From Alphaproteobacteria bacterium (GTDB lineage: Bacteria; Pseudomonadota; Alphaproteobacteria; Rhodobacterales; Rhodobacteraceae), in NCBI GenBank assembly GCA_030425185.1, contig JAUIAU010000003.1, positions 85,511-149,510 of the forward strand: DNA of 64,000 bases. The letters are read 5' to 3'. Shown in pieces: positions 6,936 to 16,235 of this stretch (position 1 is its first letter; each line of letters starts with the position of its first letter). The notes beneath the pieces are model-generated. The model saw only the letters and a list, made by a program, of their open reading frames with translations. It was not told the DNA's origin and searched no databases. A program made the translations under genes and the position numbers.

Positions 6936-9560
6936 TCACTCGGACGCGGCCCCTTTCGGCTTGGCCGCCGCCTTCTTGGCCGGGGCCTTGGTCGTCGCCT
7001 TCGACGCCGCCTTGGTCGCGCTCTTCTTCGCCGCCGGCTTCTTCGCGGCGGCTTTCTTCGGCGCGGCCTTCTTGCCGCCCTTGGCTGCCTTGGCCGCGAT
7101 CAGCGGCAGCGCCTCGTCCAGCGTCACCGTCTGCGGGTCGCTCTCCTTGGGCAGGGTCGCGTTGACCTTGGCCCATTTCACGTAAGGACCATACCGCCCC
7201 TCGAAGACCTCGACCGGCCCGCCTTCCGGGTGCTCGCCCAGCGTGCGCAGCGCCTTTGCGGCGGCGCCACGTCCGCCCCGGGCGGCCTTCTGCGCCAGCA
7301 CCTCGACCGCGCGGTTCATCCCGATGGTGAAGACCTCGTCCACCTCGGGCAGGTTGGCGTACTTGCCGTTGTGCAGCACGTAGGGCCCGTAGCGCCCGAT
7401 CCCGGCCTGGATCATCGCGCCGTCGTCCGGATGCGGGCCGACATCGCGCGGCAGGCTCAGCAGCATCAGCGCGCGCTCAAGATCGAGGCTGTCGATTTCC
7501 CAGCCCTTCGGCAGCGAGGCCCGCGGCGGCTTCTCGCCCTCGGCCCCCTCGCCGCGCTGGACATAGGGACCGAAACGCCCCTTGCGCAGCGTGACCGGCT
7601 CGCCGGTCGCCGGGTCATGCCCCAGCAGCTTGCCGTCCGGTCCCATCTCGTCGTCGCCCTCGCCCGGCGGGCCGAACGGACGCGTGAACCGGCACTCCGG
7701 GTAGTTCGAGCAGCCGATGAAGGCTCCGCCCGAGCGCGCGGTCTTGAGGCTCAGCCGCCCCGCGCCGCAGTTCGGGCAGAGGCGCGGATCGGTGCCGTCG
7801 CCCTTGTCGGGGAAGATGTGCGGCGCGAGCACTTCGTTGATGGTGTCCAGCACGTCGGTGATGCGCAGTTCGGCGGTATCGTCGATCGCCGCCTTGAAGT
7901 CCCGCCAGAACCGGTCGAGCACGTCGAGGTAATCCTTCGCCCCCGCGCTGACCTCGTCGAGCTGGTTCTCCAGGTCGGCGGTGAAGTCGTAGCCCACGTA
8001 CTTGCGGAAGTAGTTGGTCAGGAACACCGTCACGAGGCGCCCCTTGTCCTCCGGGATCAGGCGGTTCTTGTCCTTGCGGACATAGCCCCGGTCCTGGATC
8101 GTCGTGACGATCGAGGCATAGGTCGACGGACGCCCGATCCCGAGCTCCTCCATCCGCTTGACCAGCGTCGCCTCGGTGTAGCGCGGCGGCGGCTGGGTGA
8201 AATGCTGCTCGGGCGCGACGCTTTTCTTCGCGGTGGCATCGCCCTGCATCAGCGCGGGCAGGCGCGCCTCGTCGCCGTCGCCCTCCACGTCGTCCAGACC
8301 CTCGGTATAGACCGCCATGAACCCGTCGAAGAGCACCACCTGCCCGGTGGCACGCAGGCCGACCTGCCCGTCCTCCGAGGCGATGTCGACCGTGGTGCGC
8401 TCCAGCCGGGCGGCCTCCATCTGGCTGGCGAGCGTCCGCTTCCAGATCAGGTCGTAGAGCTTGCGCTGGTCGGCGTCAGTGACCTTCAGCGCATCGGGGG
8501 CCAGCGTCATCTCGGTCGGCCGGATGCACTCGTGTGCCTCCTGCGCGTTCTTGGCCTTGTTCTTGTAGATCCGGGGCGAGGCGGGCAGGTATTCCTTGCC
8601 GAACCGGTCCGCGATGGCCGCGCGGGCAGCGGTCACTGCCTCCGGGGCCATGTCGATGCCGTCGGTCCGCATGTAGGTGATGTAGCCGGCCTCGTAGAGC
8701 CGTTGCGCCGCGCTCATCGTCTGGCGCGCGCCCATCCCGAACTTGCGGCTGGCCTCCTGTTGCAGCGTCGAGGTCATGAACGGGGCCGAGGGGTTCCGCG
8801 TGGCCGGCTTCGCCTCGACCGAGGTGACGGCGAGCGCGCGTTTCTCGATCGCGCTGACCGCAAGACCGGCCTGGTCCGCGGTGGCGAGATCGAACTTGTC
8901 CAGCCGCTTGCCGCCGTAGCTGACCAGCCGCGCGGTGAAGGTCTGGCCGCGCGGGGTCTCCAGCTCGGCCGACACCGTCCAGTATTCCCGCGCCGTGAAC
9001 GCCTCGATCTCGGTCTCGCGCTCCACGATCAGCCGCAGGCAGACCGACTGCACCCGCCCGGCCGACTTCGCGCCCGGCAGCTTGCGCCACAGCACCGGCG
9101 ACAGGTTGAAGCCCACCAGGTAGTCGAGCGCGCGGCGGGCGAGATACGCATGGACCAGCTCCATGTCGACCTGGCGCGGGGCCTTCATCGCCTCGGTCAC
9201 GGCGGACTTGGTGATCGCGTTGAACACCACCCGGCTGACCGGCGTGTCCTTCTTCAGCGCCTTGCGCTTGGTCAGGGCTTCCTGAAGGTGCCAACTGATT
9301 GCCTCGCCCTCGCGGTCGGGGTCGGTCGCGAGAATCAGGTTGGGGTCATCCTTCAGTGCCTCGGCAATCGCGCGAACGTGCTTCTGGCTGTCGCTGGCGA
9401 TCTCCCAGGTCATCTCGAAGCCGTGGTCGGGATCGACCGAGCCGTCCTTCGGGGGCAGGTCGCGGACATGGCCGTAGGACGCGAGTACCGTGTAATCCCC
9501 ACCGAGATACTTGTTGATTGTCTTGGCCTTGGCGGGAGACTCGACAACGACGACGGGCAT
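6936..9560 (-). CDS. topA: DNA topoisomerase I
   Basis: Type IA topoisomerase relaxes negative supercoils through a 5'-phosphotyrosine intermediate. The 874-residue protein starts with the Toprim domain (VVVESPAKAKTI, DPDREGEA). The active-site Tyr296 is in AGYITYMRTD, followed by Gly instead of the frequent Ser. Then come one Cys4 zinc ribbon (CPNCG ... GCSNYPEC), three short GRFGPYV/GRYGPYV C-terminal repeats and a lysine/alanine-rich tail of about 45 residues typical of alphaproteobacterial TopA. AAGGA lies 6 bases before the ATG. It is followed by 97 bases to the scoA start region and preceded by dprA, as in many relatives. A 1005-codon open frame runs antisense through it and is a GC-bias shadow. 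Confidence 0.97.
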   Translation of the reverse strand: MPVVVVESPAKAKTINKYLGGDYTVLASYGHVRDLPPKDGSVDPDHGFEMTWEIASDSQKHVRAIAEALKDDPNLILATDPDREGEAISWHLQEALTKRKALKKDTPVSRVVFNAITKSAVTEAMKAPRQVDMELVHAYLARRALDYLVGFNLSPVLWRKLPGAKSAGRVQSVCLRLIVERETEIEAFTAREYWTVSAELETPRGQTFTARLVSYGGKRLDKFDLATADQAGLAVSAIEKRALAVTSVEAKPATRNPSAPFMTSTLQQEASRKFGMGARQTMSAAQRLYEAGYITYMRTDGIDMAPEAVTAARAAIADRFGKEYLPASPRIYKNKAKNAQEAHECIRPTEMTLAPDALKVTDADQRKLYDLIWKRTLASQMEAARLERTTVDIASEDGQVGLRATGQVVLFDGFMAVYTEGLDDVEGDGDEARLPALMQGDATAKKSVAPEQHFTQPPPRYTEATLVKRMEELGIGRPSTYASIVTTIQDRGYVRKDKNRLIPEDKGRLVTVFLTNYFRKYVGYDFTADLENQLDEVSAGAKDYLDVLDRFWRDFKAAIDDTAELRITDVLDTINEVLAPHIFPDKGDGTDPRLCPNCGAGRLSLKTARSGGAFIGCSNYPECRFTRPFGPPGEGDDEMGPDGKLLGHDPATGEPVTLRKGRFGPYVQRGEGAEGEKPPRASLPKGWEIDSLDLERALMLLSLPRDVGPHPDDGAMIQAGIGRYGPYVLHNGKYANLPEVDEVFTIGMNRAVEVLAQKAARGGRGAAAKALRTLGEHPEGGPVEVFEGRYGPYVKWAKVNATLPKESDPQTVTLDEALPLIAAKAAKGGKKAAPKKAAAKKPAAKKSATKAASKATTKAPAKKAAAKPKGAASE

Positions 9561-9688
9561 GGGAATCCTTGGTTGCGACGCGATTTGGGCGAATGGGTCG
9601 CACCATGGGTAGCGTTGTCGGACAATGTCAATGCCGCCCCGGCAGGGCGTGGGCCAGGGCGCGTCGCGGCTGCGAGGTCCGGCTCGGG

Positions 9689-10816
9689 TCAGGCGACGCG
9701 GCTCAGAAGACCGCCCGGCTGGCGCGCGATCACGCCCGCCAGTTCCAGCTCGGTAAGGTGCGGCGCGAGGTCGCCGGGCGGCATCGCGAGGTCGCGGTGC
9801 AGGGCGTCCTCGGGGGCCGGGCTGACCGACAGCCGGTCGAGGATTCGTGCCTGAACGGCGTCGCGGTCCGCAGGCGGCGGGGCGGCCTCGGTCAGGGGGG
9901 CTGGGTCACGGAGGGCGTCGGCAGGCGCATCCCCGGCCTTGGCAGGCACCGCCCCGAGCGCCTCCAGCACATCTTCCGGACCGCGCACCAGCGTCGCCCC
10001 GTCCCGCAGCAGGTCGAGGCACCCGCCGCCGCGCGGATCGAACGGATGGGCCGGCACCGCCATCACCTCGCGTCCTTGGTCGAGCGCGTCGCGCGCGGTG
10101 ATCAGGCTGCCCGAGCCGCGCGCCGCCTCGACCACCACCACGGCCCGGGAGAGGCCCGAGATCAGCCGGTTCCGGCGCGGGAAGTGCCGCGCGGCGGGCG
10201 CGAGGCCGAAAGGCTGTTCCGAGACCAGCAGCCCCTCGGCCCGGATGCGCTGCGCCAGCGCAAGGTTCTCGGGCGGGTAGGGGCAGTCGAGCCCGCCTGC
10301 CAGAACAGCGATCGTGCCGGTCGGCAGGGCGGCCTCGTGGGCGGCGGCGTCGATCCCGCGCGCCAGGCCCGAGATCACCACCAGCCCGGATTTGCCCAGC
10401 CCGGTGCCCAGCCGGCGCGCCGTCCGCAGCCCCAGCGCCGAGGCATTGCGCGCGCCGACCAGCGCGACCGCCGGTTTCCGTGCCAGGTCGGGCTGGCCCA
10501 GCAACCACAGCAGGGGCGGCGCGTCGGCGATGCCGCTCAGGGCAGCGGGATAGCTGCGCGACCCGAGCGCCACCAGCCGCGCCCCGAGTCGCACACCGGT
10601 CTCGTACTCCTGCGCGACACGGTCGGCCGGGCAGGGCGCGTAGTCGTCCACGCCGGCCTCGGCCGCGATCTTTGGCAGCGCCTCCAGTGCCGCGGCGGCA
10701 CTGCCATGCGCGATCAGCAGCCGTCGGAAGGTGGCCGGGCCGACCCGGCGCGACCGGATCAGGCGGAGCCAGTCGAGCGCCTCGGCCTCGGAAGCGGGCG
10801 GGGTCAGGTCAGCCAT
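9689..10816 (-). CDS. dprA: DNA-processing protein DprA/Smf
   Basis: DprA binds incoming single-stranded DNA and loads RecA during natural transformation; it is kept in many bacteria not known to be competent. The 375-residue product has a helical N-terminal domain, the Rossmann-like core with VGARNASALG and GLARGIDAAAH, and a C-terminal winged-helix domain (about 310-375). GGAGG lies 8 bases before the ATG. It lies upstream of topA in the same direction, a common pairing. The 200 bases upstream of it hold no gene that I can see. Confidence 0.93.
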   Translation of the reverse strand: MADLTPPASEAEALDWLRLIRSRRVGPATFRRLLIAHGSAAAALEALPKIAAEAGVDDYAPCPADRVAQEYETGVRLGARLVALGSRSYPAALSGIADAPPLLWLLGQPDLARKPAVALVGARNASALGLRTARRLGTGLGKSGLVVISGLARGIDAAAHEAALPTGTIAVLAGGLDCPYPPENLALAQRIRAEGLLVSEQPFGLAPAARHFPRRNRLISGLSRAVVVVEAARGSGSLITARDALDQGREVMAVPAHPFDPRGGGCLDLLRDGATLVRGPEDVLEALGAVPAKAGDAPADALRDPAPLTEAAPPPADRDAVQARILDRLSVSPAPEDALHRDLAMPPGDLAPHLTELELAGVIARQPGGLLSRVA

Positions 10817-11016
10817 GCGCGGTCCTCCGGCGGAATGGACCAGGCGGGCGGACCGTAGCCTCGATGTCTGAGGTGGTGCGAGGGTGGGTGGGGATCGACA
10901 CGGAAGCCTGTGGTCGTCCCGCCCGCCTGATCTGGACCCACACTTGGCCCGGCAGGGTTAACGGCAGGTAAACCGAAACGGGAAAATCCGTGTCGAATGC
11001 AGCCGGAGCCTGTGCC

Positions 11017-12438
11017 TCAGGCCGCCGATCCCCCGACGGTCAGCCCGCCGATCAGCAGCGTCGGCTGCCCCACGCCCACCGGCACCCACTGACCGTTCTT
11101 TCCGCAGGTGCCCATGCCGGGATCGAGCGCCATGTCGTTGCCGACCGCGCGGATCTTCTTCATCGCGGCCGGACCGTCGCCGATCAGCGTCGCGCCCTTC
11201 ACGGGCGCGCCGATCTTCCCGTTCTGCACGCGGTACGCCTCGGTGCAGGAGAAGACGAACTTGCCGTTGGTGATGTCGACCTGCCCGCCGCCGAAGCCGA
11301 CGGCCCAGATGCCGTCCTTCACCTCGGCGAGGATCTCGTCGCGCGTCGCGGTGCCCCCTAGCATGTAGGTGTTGGTCATCCGCGGCATCGGCAGGTGTGC
11401 GTGGCTCTCGCGCCGCCCGTTGCCGGTCGCGGGCACGCCCATCAGCCGGGCGTTCTGGCGGTCCTGCATGTAGCCGACCAGCACCCCGTCCTCGATCAGC
11501 ACCGTCTTTTCCGAGGGCGTGCCTTCGTCATCCACGGTGATCGAGCCGCGCCGGTCGGGAATCGTGCCGTCATCCAGCACCGTCACCCCCTTGGCCGCGA
11601 CCTGCTGGCCGATCAGCCCGGCGAAGGCACTGGTGCCCTTGCGGTTGAAGTCGCCCTCCAGCCCGTGGCCCACCGCCTCGTGCAGCAGGATGCCCGGCCA
11701 GCCCGAGCCGAGCGCGACGTCGATCTGCCCGGCCGGGGCCGCCACCGCGTCGAGGTTGACCAGCGCGATCCGCAGCGCCTCGCGGGCCACGTCCTCCCAG
11801 TGTGCGCGGGGCAGCAGGCTTGCCAGCCCGAAGCGCCCGCCGCTCCCGGCGCTGCCGGATTCCCGGCGACCGTTCTGCTCGACGATGACCGAGACGTTCA
11901 GCCGCGTCATGGGCCGCACGTCGCGCACGAGCCCGCCTTCCGGGCGCAGGATCTCGACCTCCTGGATCGAGGCCGCCATCGACGCCGTGACCTGCACCAC
12001 CCGGGGGTCGAGGGCGCGGGCAAAGGCATCGATCTCGCGCAGCGTGTCGACCTTCACCCCGAACGCCGCGTCGGTCATCGGGTCGGCATCCGTGTAGAGC
12101 CGCACGTTCGTCGCGCGCGGCGGATCGGCCATCACGCCGCCGCCGTCGCCCACCGCCAGCCGCGCCGTCGCGGCGGCCCGGCGCAGCGCGGCCTCGCTGA
12201 TCTCGGTGGAATGGGCATAGCCCACGGTTTCGCCGCGCACGGCCCGCAGCCCAAAGCCCTCCGCCGCGTCGTAGCTGGCGTTGCGGATGCGCCCGTCGTC
12301 GAGCACCAGCGATTCGGATCGCCGCCGCTCCAGGAACAGTTCGCCGTCGTCCGCCCCTGCCAGCGCGTCGCGCAGCACCCCGAGCGCTGCGGCCTCGTCC
12401 AGGGCGGTCTCGAAGGGGCGAAAGGCAGCATCAGGCAT
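11017..12438 (-). CDS. tldD: Metalloprotease TldD
   Basis: TldD forms a heterodimeric zinc protease with TldE/PmbA that degrades unfolded small peptides and matures some peptide products. The 473-residue protein has the metal-binding motif HEAVGHGLEGD in the middle and the glycine-rich GKNGQWVPVGVGQPTLL near the end. Length is normal. The ATG at 12438 is preceded by AAGGA at 10 bases, and that Shine-Dalgarno abuts an FNR-type palindrome (12451-12464). It is divergent from the oxidase operon, and pmbA is not in the window. Confidence 0.94.
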   Translation of the reverse strand: MPDAAFRPFETALDEAAALGVLRDALAGADDGELFLERRRSESLVLDDGRIRNASYDAAEGFGLRAVRGETVGYAHSTEISEAALRRAAATARLAVGDGGGVMADPPRATNVRLYTDADPMTDAAFGVKVDTLREIDAFARALDPRVVQVTASMAASIQEVEILRPEGGLVRDVRPMTRLNVSVIVEQNGRRESGSAGSGGRFGLASLLPRAHWEDVAREALRIALVNLDAVAAPAGQIDVALGSGWPGILLHEAVGHGLEGDFNRKGTSAFAGLIGQQVAAKGVTVLDDGTIPDRRGSITVDDEGTPSEKTVLIEDGVLVGYMQDRQNARLMGVPATGNGRRESHAHLPMPRMTNTYMLGGTATRDEILAEVKDGIWAVGFGGGQVDITNGKFVFSCTEAYRVQNGKIGAPVKGATLIGDGPAAMKKIRAVGNDMALDPGMGTCGKNGQWVPVGVGQPTLLIGGLTVGGSAA

Positions 12439-12450
12439 GAGGGCTCGTCC

Positions 12451-12464
12451 TTGATATGGGTCAA
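12451..12464. promoter_or_regulatory. FnrL/CRP-family box between tldD and coxB
   Basis: TTGATATGGGTCAA is an interrupted palindrome matching the FNR consensus TTGAT-N4-ATCAA at 9 of 10 specified bases; on the other strand it reads TTGAC-N4-ATCAA. It sits 142 bases before the coxB ATG. A TAATAT -10-like hexamer at 12509-12514 would place the box centre near -63, a classic FNR activator spacing. For tldD the box is too close to the start codon for activation and would only repress. Oxygen control of the aa3 oxidase operon is the likely use. Confidence 0.55.
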
Positions 12465-12605
12465 ATCGCGACGGAAGACCGCAGCCGATCTTCTTGTCTC
12501 CTGCAACCTAATATGGAAAGGACACGGCAGGACACAACGGCACGTCGGCCCTGCGGGTTCCGGCGGCATCGGCGGCTCAGGTCGCCTTTCGGACAGGACA
12601 GGACA

Positions 12606-13469
12606 ATGGCTTTGACGAACCGGTTTGCCGGGGCTCTTGCCTCGATCAGCGCGATGATGATGGCCGGGGTCGCCTCGGCGCAGGCGATCGGAGACCTCGA
12701 GATCGTCGGTGCGCCGCATGCGGGCGGCATCGGGTTCCAGCCCGCCGCGACCGAGCTGGCGCGCGATCTTCAGCGGCTTGACGGCATGATCCTCGTGATC
12801 ATCACCGCGATCACCATCTTCGTGACGGCGCTGATCCTCTGGTGCGTCGTTCGCTACAACGCCCGGGTCAACAAGACCCCGGCGCGCTTCACCCACAACT
12901 CGCCGATCGAGGTCACCTGGACTGTCGTCCCGATCCTGATCCTCGTCTTCATCGGCGCGTTCTCGCTGCCGGTGCTGTTCAAGCAGCAGGAGATCCCGGA
13001 AGGCGACATCGTGATCAAGGCCACCGGCTACCAGTGGTACTGGGGCTACGAATACCCGGCGGAAGAGCTCGCTTTCGAAGCCTTCAAGCTGGAGCGTGAC
13101 CAGCTCGAGGAGTACGGCTACGCGCAGGAGGACTACCTGCTCGCGACCGACATGGCGATGGTGGTCCCGGTCAACAAGACCATCGTGGTGCAGGTCACCG
13201 CGGCAGACGTGATCCACTCGTGGACCATCCCGGCCTTCGGCGTGAAGCAGGACGGCGTGCCCGGCCGCCTCGCCGAACTGTGGTTCAAGCCCGAGCGCGA
13301 AGGCGTCTACTTCGGCCAGTGCTCGGAACTCTGCGGCAAGGACCACGCCTACATGCCGATCACCGTGAAGGTCGTCTCGCAGGAGGCCTACGACGCGTGG
13401 GTTGCCGAGACCAAGGAACTGTTCGCCGGCGTCGCGCAGCCGCAGACCCTGCAGGTCGCCTCGAACTGA
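12606..13469 (+). CDS. ctaC: Cytochrome c oxidase subunit II
   Basis: Subunit II takes electrons from cytochrome c through the binuclear CuA centre and passes them to subunit I. The 287-residue product has a signal peptide (to about SAQA, residue 27), two membrane helices (about 61-83 and 104-124) and a periplasmic cupredoxin domain. The aromatic patch is [11 protein letters not shown] (141-151). The CuA ligands are His204, Cys239, Cys243, His247 and Met250 in [14 protein letters not shown]. An acidic insert around 154-178 matches the longer Rhodobacter/Paracoccus forms. The start is the ATG beginning the signal peptide. It leads the operon ctaC-ctaB-small ORF-ctaG-ctaE-surf1; subunit I (ctaD) is elsewhere, as in those genera. 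Confidence 0.97.
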   Translation: MALTNRFAGALASISAMMMAGVASAQAIGDLEIVGAPHAGGIGFQPAATELARDLQRLDGMILVIITAITIFVTALILWCVVRYNARVNKTPARFTHNSPIEVTWTVVPILILVFIGAFSLPVLFKQQEIPEGDIVIKATGYQWYWGYEYPAEELAFEAFKLERDQLEEYGYAQEDYLLATDMAMVVPVNKTIVVQVTAADVIHSWTIPAFGVKQDGVPGRLAELWFKPEREGVYFGQCSELCGKDHAYMPITVKVVSQEAYDAWVAETKELFAGVAQPQTLQVASN

Positions 13470-13542
13470 TCCCGACGACACCCGGCCGGGCGCCCGTGCT
13501 GCGCCCGGCTTCCGTGCAACCCGGCCCCACCGGAGAGACACC

Positions 13543-14499
13543 ATGAGCGACGCCAGCTTCGACGCCCGCCCGCTGACAGGACCCGGCGATGCCGAGTTCG
13601 GGGACTATGTCGCGCTGCTGAAGCCGCGCGTGATGTCGCTGGTCGTCTTCACCGCGCTCGTTGGCCTGCTGGTCGCGCCGGTGTCGCTGCACCCGATGGA
13701 AGGCTTTGCCGCGATCCTGTTCATCGCGATCGGGGCAGGGGCCTCGGGCGCGCTGAACATGTGGTGGGATGCCGACATCGACCGGGTAATGCGCCGCACC
13801 GCGAAGCGCCCGATCCCCGCCGGCAAGGTGACCCCGGACGAGGCGCTGGCGATCGGTCTCGCGCTGTCGGGCATGTCGGTCGTGATGCTGGGCCTCGCGA
13901 CGAACTGGATCGCCGCCGCGCTGCTGGCGTTCACGATCTTCTTCTACGCCGTCGTCTACACGATGTGGCTCAAGCGCTGGACGCCGCAGAACATCGTCAT
14001 CGGCGGGGCCGCCGGGGCCTTCCCTCCGATGATCGGCTGGGTGGCTGCGACCGGCAGCGTGTCGGTCGAGGCCCTGCTGATGTTTGGCCTGATCTTCATG
14101 TGGACGCCGCCGCATTTCTGGGCGCTCGCGCTGTTCATGAAGTCCGACTATCATGAGGCGAAGGTGCCCATGCTGACCGTGACCCACGGCCGCAAGGTGA
14201 CCCGGGCGCATATCCTCGCCTACACCGTCCTGCTGGTGCCGGTGGCGCTGGGCCTCGCCCTGACGCCGGTTGCCGGTCCGGCCTACCTGGCGACGGCCGT
14301 CGTCCTGAACGCGATCTTCCTGAAGGGCGCGGTCGACATCTGGCGCCGGACCGAGGCGCAGGCCGAGGCCGACAACTACGCCACCGAGAAGCGCGTCTTC
14401 CGTTTCTCGCTGCTCTACCTCTTCCTGCACTTCGGTGTGCTGCTGCTCGAAGGGCTTGCGTTCCGCTTCGGGCTCTGGGCCCCGCTGGGAGGCTTCTGA
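13543..14499 (+). CDS. ctaB: Protoheme IX farnesyltransferase (heme O synthase)
   Basis: This integral membrane UbiA-family enzyme adds a farnesyl group to heme B to make heme O, the precursor of heme A for the aa3 oxidase. The 318-residue protein has about nine membrane helices and the first aspartate motif NMWWDADIDR (Asn72, Asp76, Asp80). Conserved blocks also include KSDYHEAKVPML in the second loop. GGAGAG lies about 6 bases before the chosen ATG. It sits 73 bases after ctaC and 2 bases before a small membrane protein gene, so expression is tied to the oxidase subunits it serves. Confidence 0.96.
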   Translation: MSDASFDARPLTGPGDAEFGDYVALLKPRVMSLVVFTALVGLLVAPVSLHPMEGFAAILFIAIGAGASGALNMWWDADIDRVMRRTAKRPIPAGKVTPDEALAIGLALSGMSVVMLGLATNWIAAALLAFTIFFYAVVYTMWLKRWTPQNIVIGGAAGAFPPMIGWVAATGSVSVEALLMFGLIFMWTPPHFWALALFMKSDYHEAKVPMLTVTHGRKVTRAHILAYTVLLVPVALGLALTPVAGPAYLATAVVLNAIFLKGAVDIWRRTEAQAEADNYATEKRVFRFSLLYLFLHFGVLLLEGLAFRFGLWAPLGGF

Positions 14500-14501
14500 T
14501 C

Positions 14502-14693
14502 ATGGCCTTCGGCAAGACCCACGACCTGCACACCCGCCGCGCCGGCCGCAACATCGGCGTCGGCCTCAGCCTGATCGCGTTCATCGCGGTGATCTTCGGG
14601 CTGACCGTTGCCAAGATCAACACGTCTGGCCCGATCCAGGGCTACGACCACGCGCCCCGACCCGAACTTGCAGACCGTGTCAGGGAGAACTGA
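14502..14693 (+). CDS. Small single-pass membrane protein of the cox operon (CoxF-like)
   Basis: The 63-residue protein has a basic N-terminus (KTHDLHTRRAGRN), one hydrophobic helix (about residues 18-36) and a short polar tail. It starts 2 bases after ctaB and ends 4 bases before ctaG, so the gene is real by position. Short proteins of this kind occur at the same place in oxidase operons of Rhodobacter and Paracoccus. They are usually named cytochrome oxidase assembly or CoxF-like, without a proven reaction. An assembly role with CtaG is inferred from position. Confidence 0.82.
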   Translation: MAFGKTHDLHTRRAGRNIGVGLSLIAFIAVIFGLTVAKINTSGPIQGYDHAPRPELADRVREN

Positions 14694-14697
14694 ACGC

Positions 14698-15297
14698 ATG
14701 GCCGACACCAAAGACCGCCAGATGGACCCCAAGCTCGTGACCGCCGGCAAGCTCGTGGGCATCGTGCTCACGATGGGCGCGCTCGCCTGGGCCTCGGTGC
14801 CGTTCTACAACTGGTTCTGCCGGGTGACCGGCTACGGCGGCACCACCGCCGTCAGCGACGGGACCACGAAGGAAATCCTCGACCGGACGATCCTCGTGCG
14901 CTTCGATGCCAACACCGAGCGCGGGATGCCCTGGACCTTCAAGCCGGTGGACCGCGAGATGACCGTCCGCATCGGCGAGACCGGCCTCGCGTTCTACGAG
15001 GCGACCAACCCGACCGACCGCGTCGTGGCCGGATCGGCGGCCTACAACGTCGCGCCCTACACGGCGGGCGGCTACTTCACCAAGATCGACTGCTTCTGCT
15101 TCACCGAACAGGTGCTGCAGCCCGGCGAGTCGGTGCTGATGCCGGTGACCTTCTACGTCGATCCCGAGATCGTCGAGGACGAGGACGCCAAGCACCTGAA
15201 CCACATCACGCTCTCGTACACGTTCTACGAGATCGACGTTCCCGAACGGCAGGCGGCTCTCTCGACCGACGCTCCGCCCGCAACTTCCAGCAACTGA
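14698..15297 (+). CDS. ctaG: Cytochrome c oxidase assembly protein CtaG (Cox11 family)
   Basis: CtaG/Cox11 is a copper chaperone for the CuB site of subunit I. The 199-residue protein has one N-terminal membrane helix (about 17-35) with the conserved Cys41 just after it (FYNWFCRVTGYGG). The periplasmic immunoglobulin-like domain carries the copper-binding CFCF motif (Cys132 and Cys134). The ATG at 14698 was chosen for its position after the small ORF and the normal family length; the open frame continues upstream in another gene's sequence. It is co-transcribed with ctaB and ctaE. Confidence 0.95.
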   Translation: MADTKDRQMDPKLVTAGKLVGIVLTMGALAWASVPFYNWFCRVTGYGGTTAVSDGTTKEILDRTILVRFDANTERGMPWTFKPVDREMTVRIGETGLAFYEATNPTDRVVAGSAAYNVAPYTAGGYFTKIDCFCFTEQVLQPGESVLMPVTFYVDPEIVEDEDAKHLNHITLSYTFYEIDVPERQAALSTDAPPATSSN

Positions 15298-15318
15298 CGA
15301 TCGCCGAGGACCCTGCGC

Positions 15319-16131
15319 ATGGCCCACGCAAAGAACCACGACTACCACATCCTACCGCCCTCGATCTGGCCGTTCATCGGTGCCGTCGGGGCGTTCATCA
15401 TGCTCTTCGGGGCCGTTCTGTGGATGCACGGCAGCGGTCCGTGGATGTTCCTCGCCGGTCTCGCCGCCGTGCTGGTGACGATGTTCGGCTGGTGGTCGGA
15501 AGTCGTCCGCGAGTCGGGCGTGGGCGATCACACCCCGGTCGTCCGCATCGGTCTGCGCTACGGCTTCATCCTGTTCATCATGTCGGAAGTGATGTTCTTC
15601 GCGGCGTGGTTCTGGTCCTTCTTCAAGCACGCGCTCTACCCGATGGGCCCGGAAAGCCCGGCGGTCGACGGAGTCTTCCCGCCCGCGGGCGTCGAGCTGT
15701 TCGACCCGTGGCACCTGCCGCTGATGAACACCCTGATCCTGCTCTGCTCGGGCGCGGCGGCCACCTGGGCGCACCATGCCCTCGTGCACGAGAACAACCG
15801 CAAGGACATGAAGAGCGGCCTGCTGCTGGCGGTGGCGCTCGGCATCCTCTTCACCTTCTTCCAGGGCTACGAGTACCTGCACGCCGGCTTCGGCTTCGCG
15901 GGCAACATCTACGGCGCGAACTTCTTCATGGCGACCGGCTTCCACGGCGCGCACGTGATCATCGGGACCATCTTCCTGTTCATCTGCTACCTGCGGGTCC
16001 GCGCCGGCCACTTCACCCCGGAAAAGCACGTCGGCTTCGAGGCCGCGGCCTGGTACTGGCACTTCGTCGACGTGGTCTGGCTGTTCCTCTTCGCCTCGAT
16101 CTACATCTGGGGCAGCGCGGGCGCTCTCTGA
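15319..16131 (+). CDS. ctaE: Cytochrome c oxidase subunit III
   Basis: Subunit III is a seven-helix membrane protein that stabilises the aa3 oxidase and helps proton uptake. The 270-residue product starts [15 protein letters not shown], typical of the Rhodobacter/Paracoccus type. It has the conserved glutamate in a helix near the middle and the C-terminal block [22 protein letters not shown] lies 9 bases before the ATG. It follows ctaG by 21 bases. Two strong hairpins after it (16149-16167 and 16190-16214) may reduce read-through into surf1. Confidence 0.96.
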   Translation: MAHAKNHDYHILPPSIWPFIGAVGAFIMLFGAVLWMHGSGPWMFLAGLAAVLVTMFGWWSEVVRESGVGDHTPVVRIGLRYGFILFIMSEVMFFAAWFWSFFKHALYPMGPESPAVDGVFPPAGVELFDPWHLPLMNTLILLCSGAAATWAHHALVHENNRKDMKSGLLLAVALGILFTFFQGYEYLHAGFGFAGNIYGANFFMATGFHGAHVIIGTIFLFICYLRVRAGHFTPEKHVGFEAAAWYWHFVDVVWLFLFASIYIWGSAGAL

Positions 16132-16148
16132 GCCCCGGCACGCGGCAC

Positions 16149-16167
16149 GCGGGGGGCTTGCCCCCGC
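16149..16167 (+). terminator. GC hairpin after ctaE
   Basis: A 7-bp perfect stem (GCGGGGG / CCCCCGC) with a 5-base loop lies 18 bases after the ctaE stop. No T tract follows, so it is an attenuator or mRNA 3'-end stabiliser rather than a sure terminator. Confidence 0.4.
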
Positions 16168-16189
16168 CGCCCATCTCTGAAAAGCCACC

Positions 16190-16214
16190 GGGGCGCGGGC
16201 ATTGTCCGCGCCCC
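16190..16214 (+). terminator. Second GC hairpin, before surf1
   Basis: A 9-bp perfect stem (GGGGCGCGG / CCGCGCCCC) with a 7-base loop ends 21 bases before the surf1 ATG and is followed by TCGTCTGTC. With the hairpin at 16149 it makes the longest structured spacer in the oxidase operon and could lower surf1-thrC expression relative to the oxidase subunits. Confidence 0.4.
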
Positions 16215-16235
16215 TCGTCTGTCGGAAGGTTGCTG

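Noticed and set aside
6837..9854. 1005-codon open frame on the plus strand antisense to topA
   Set aside because: It is Arg/His/Leu-rich with no domain pattern, no Shine-Dalgarno, and lies wholly opposite a certain gene; GC-rich third positions leave antisense frames open.
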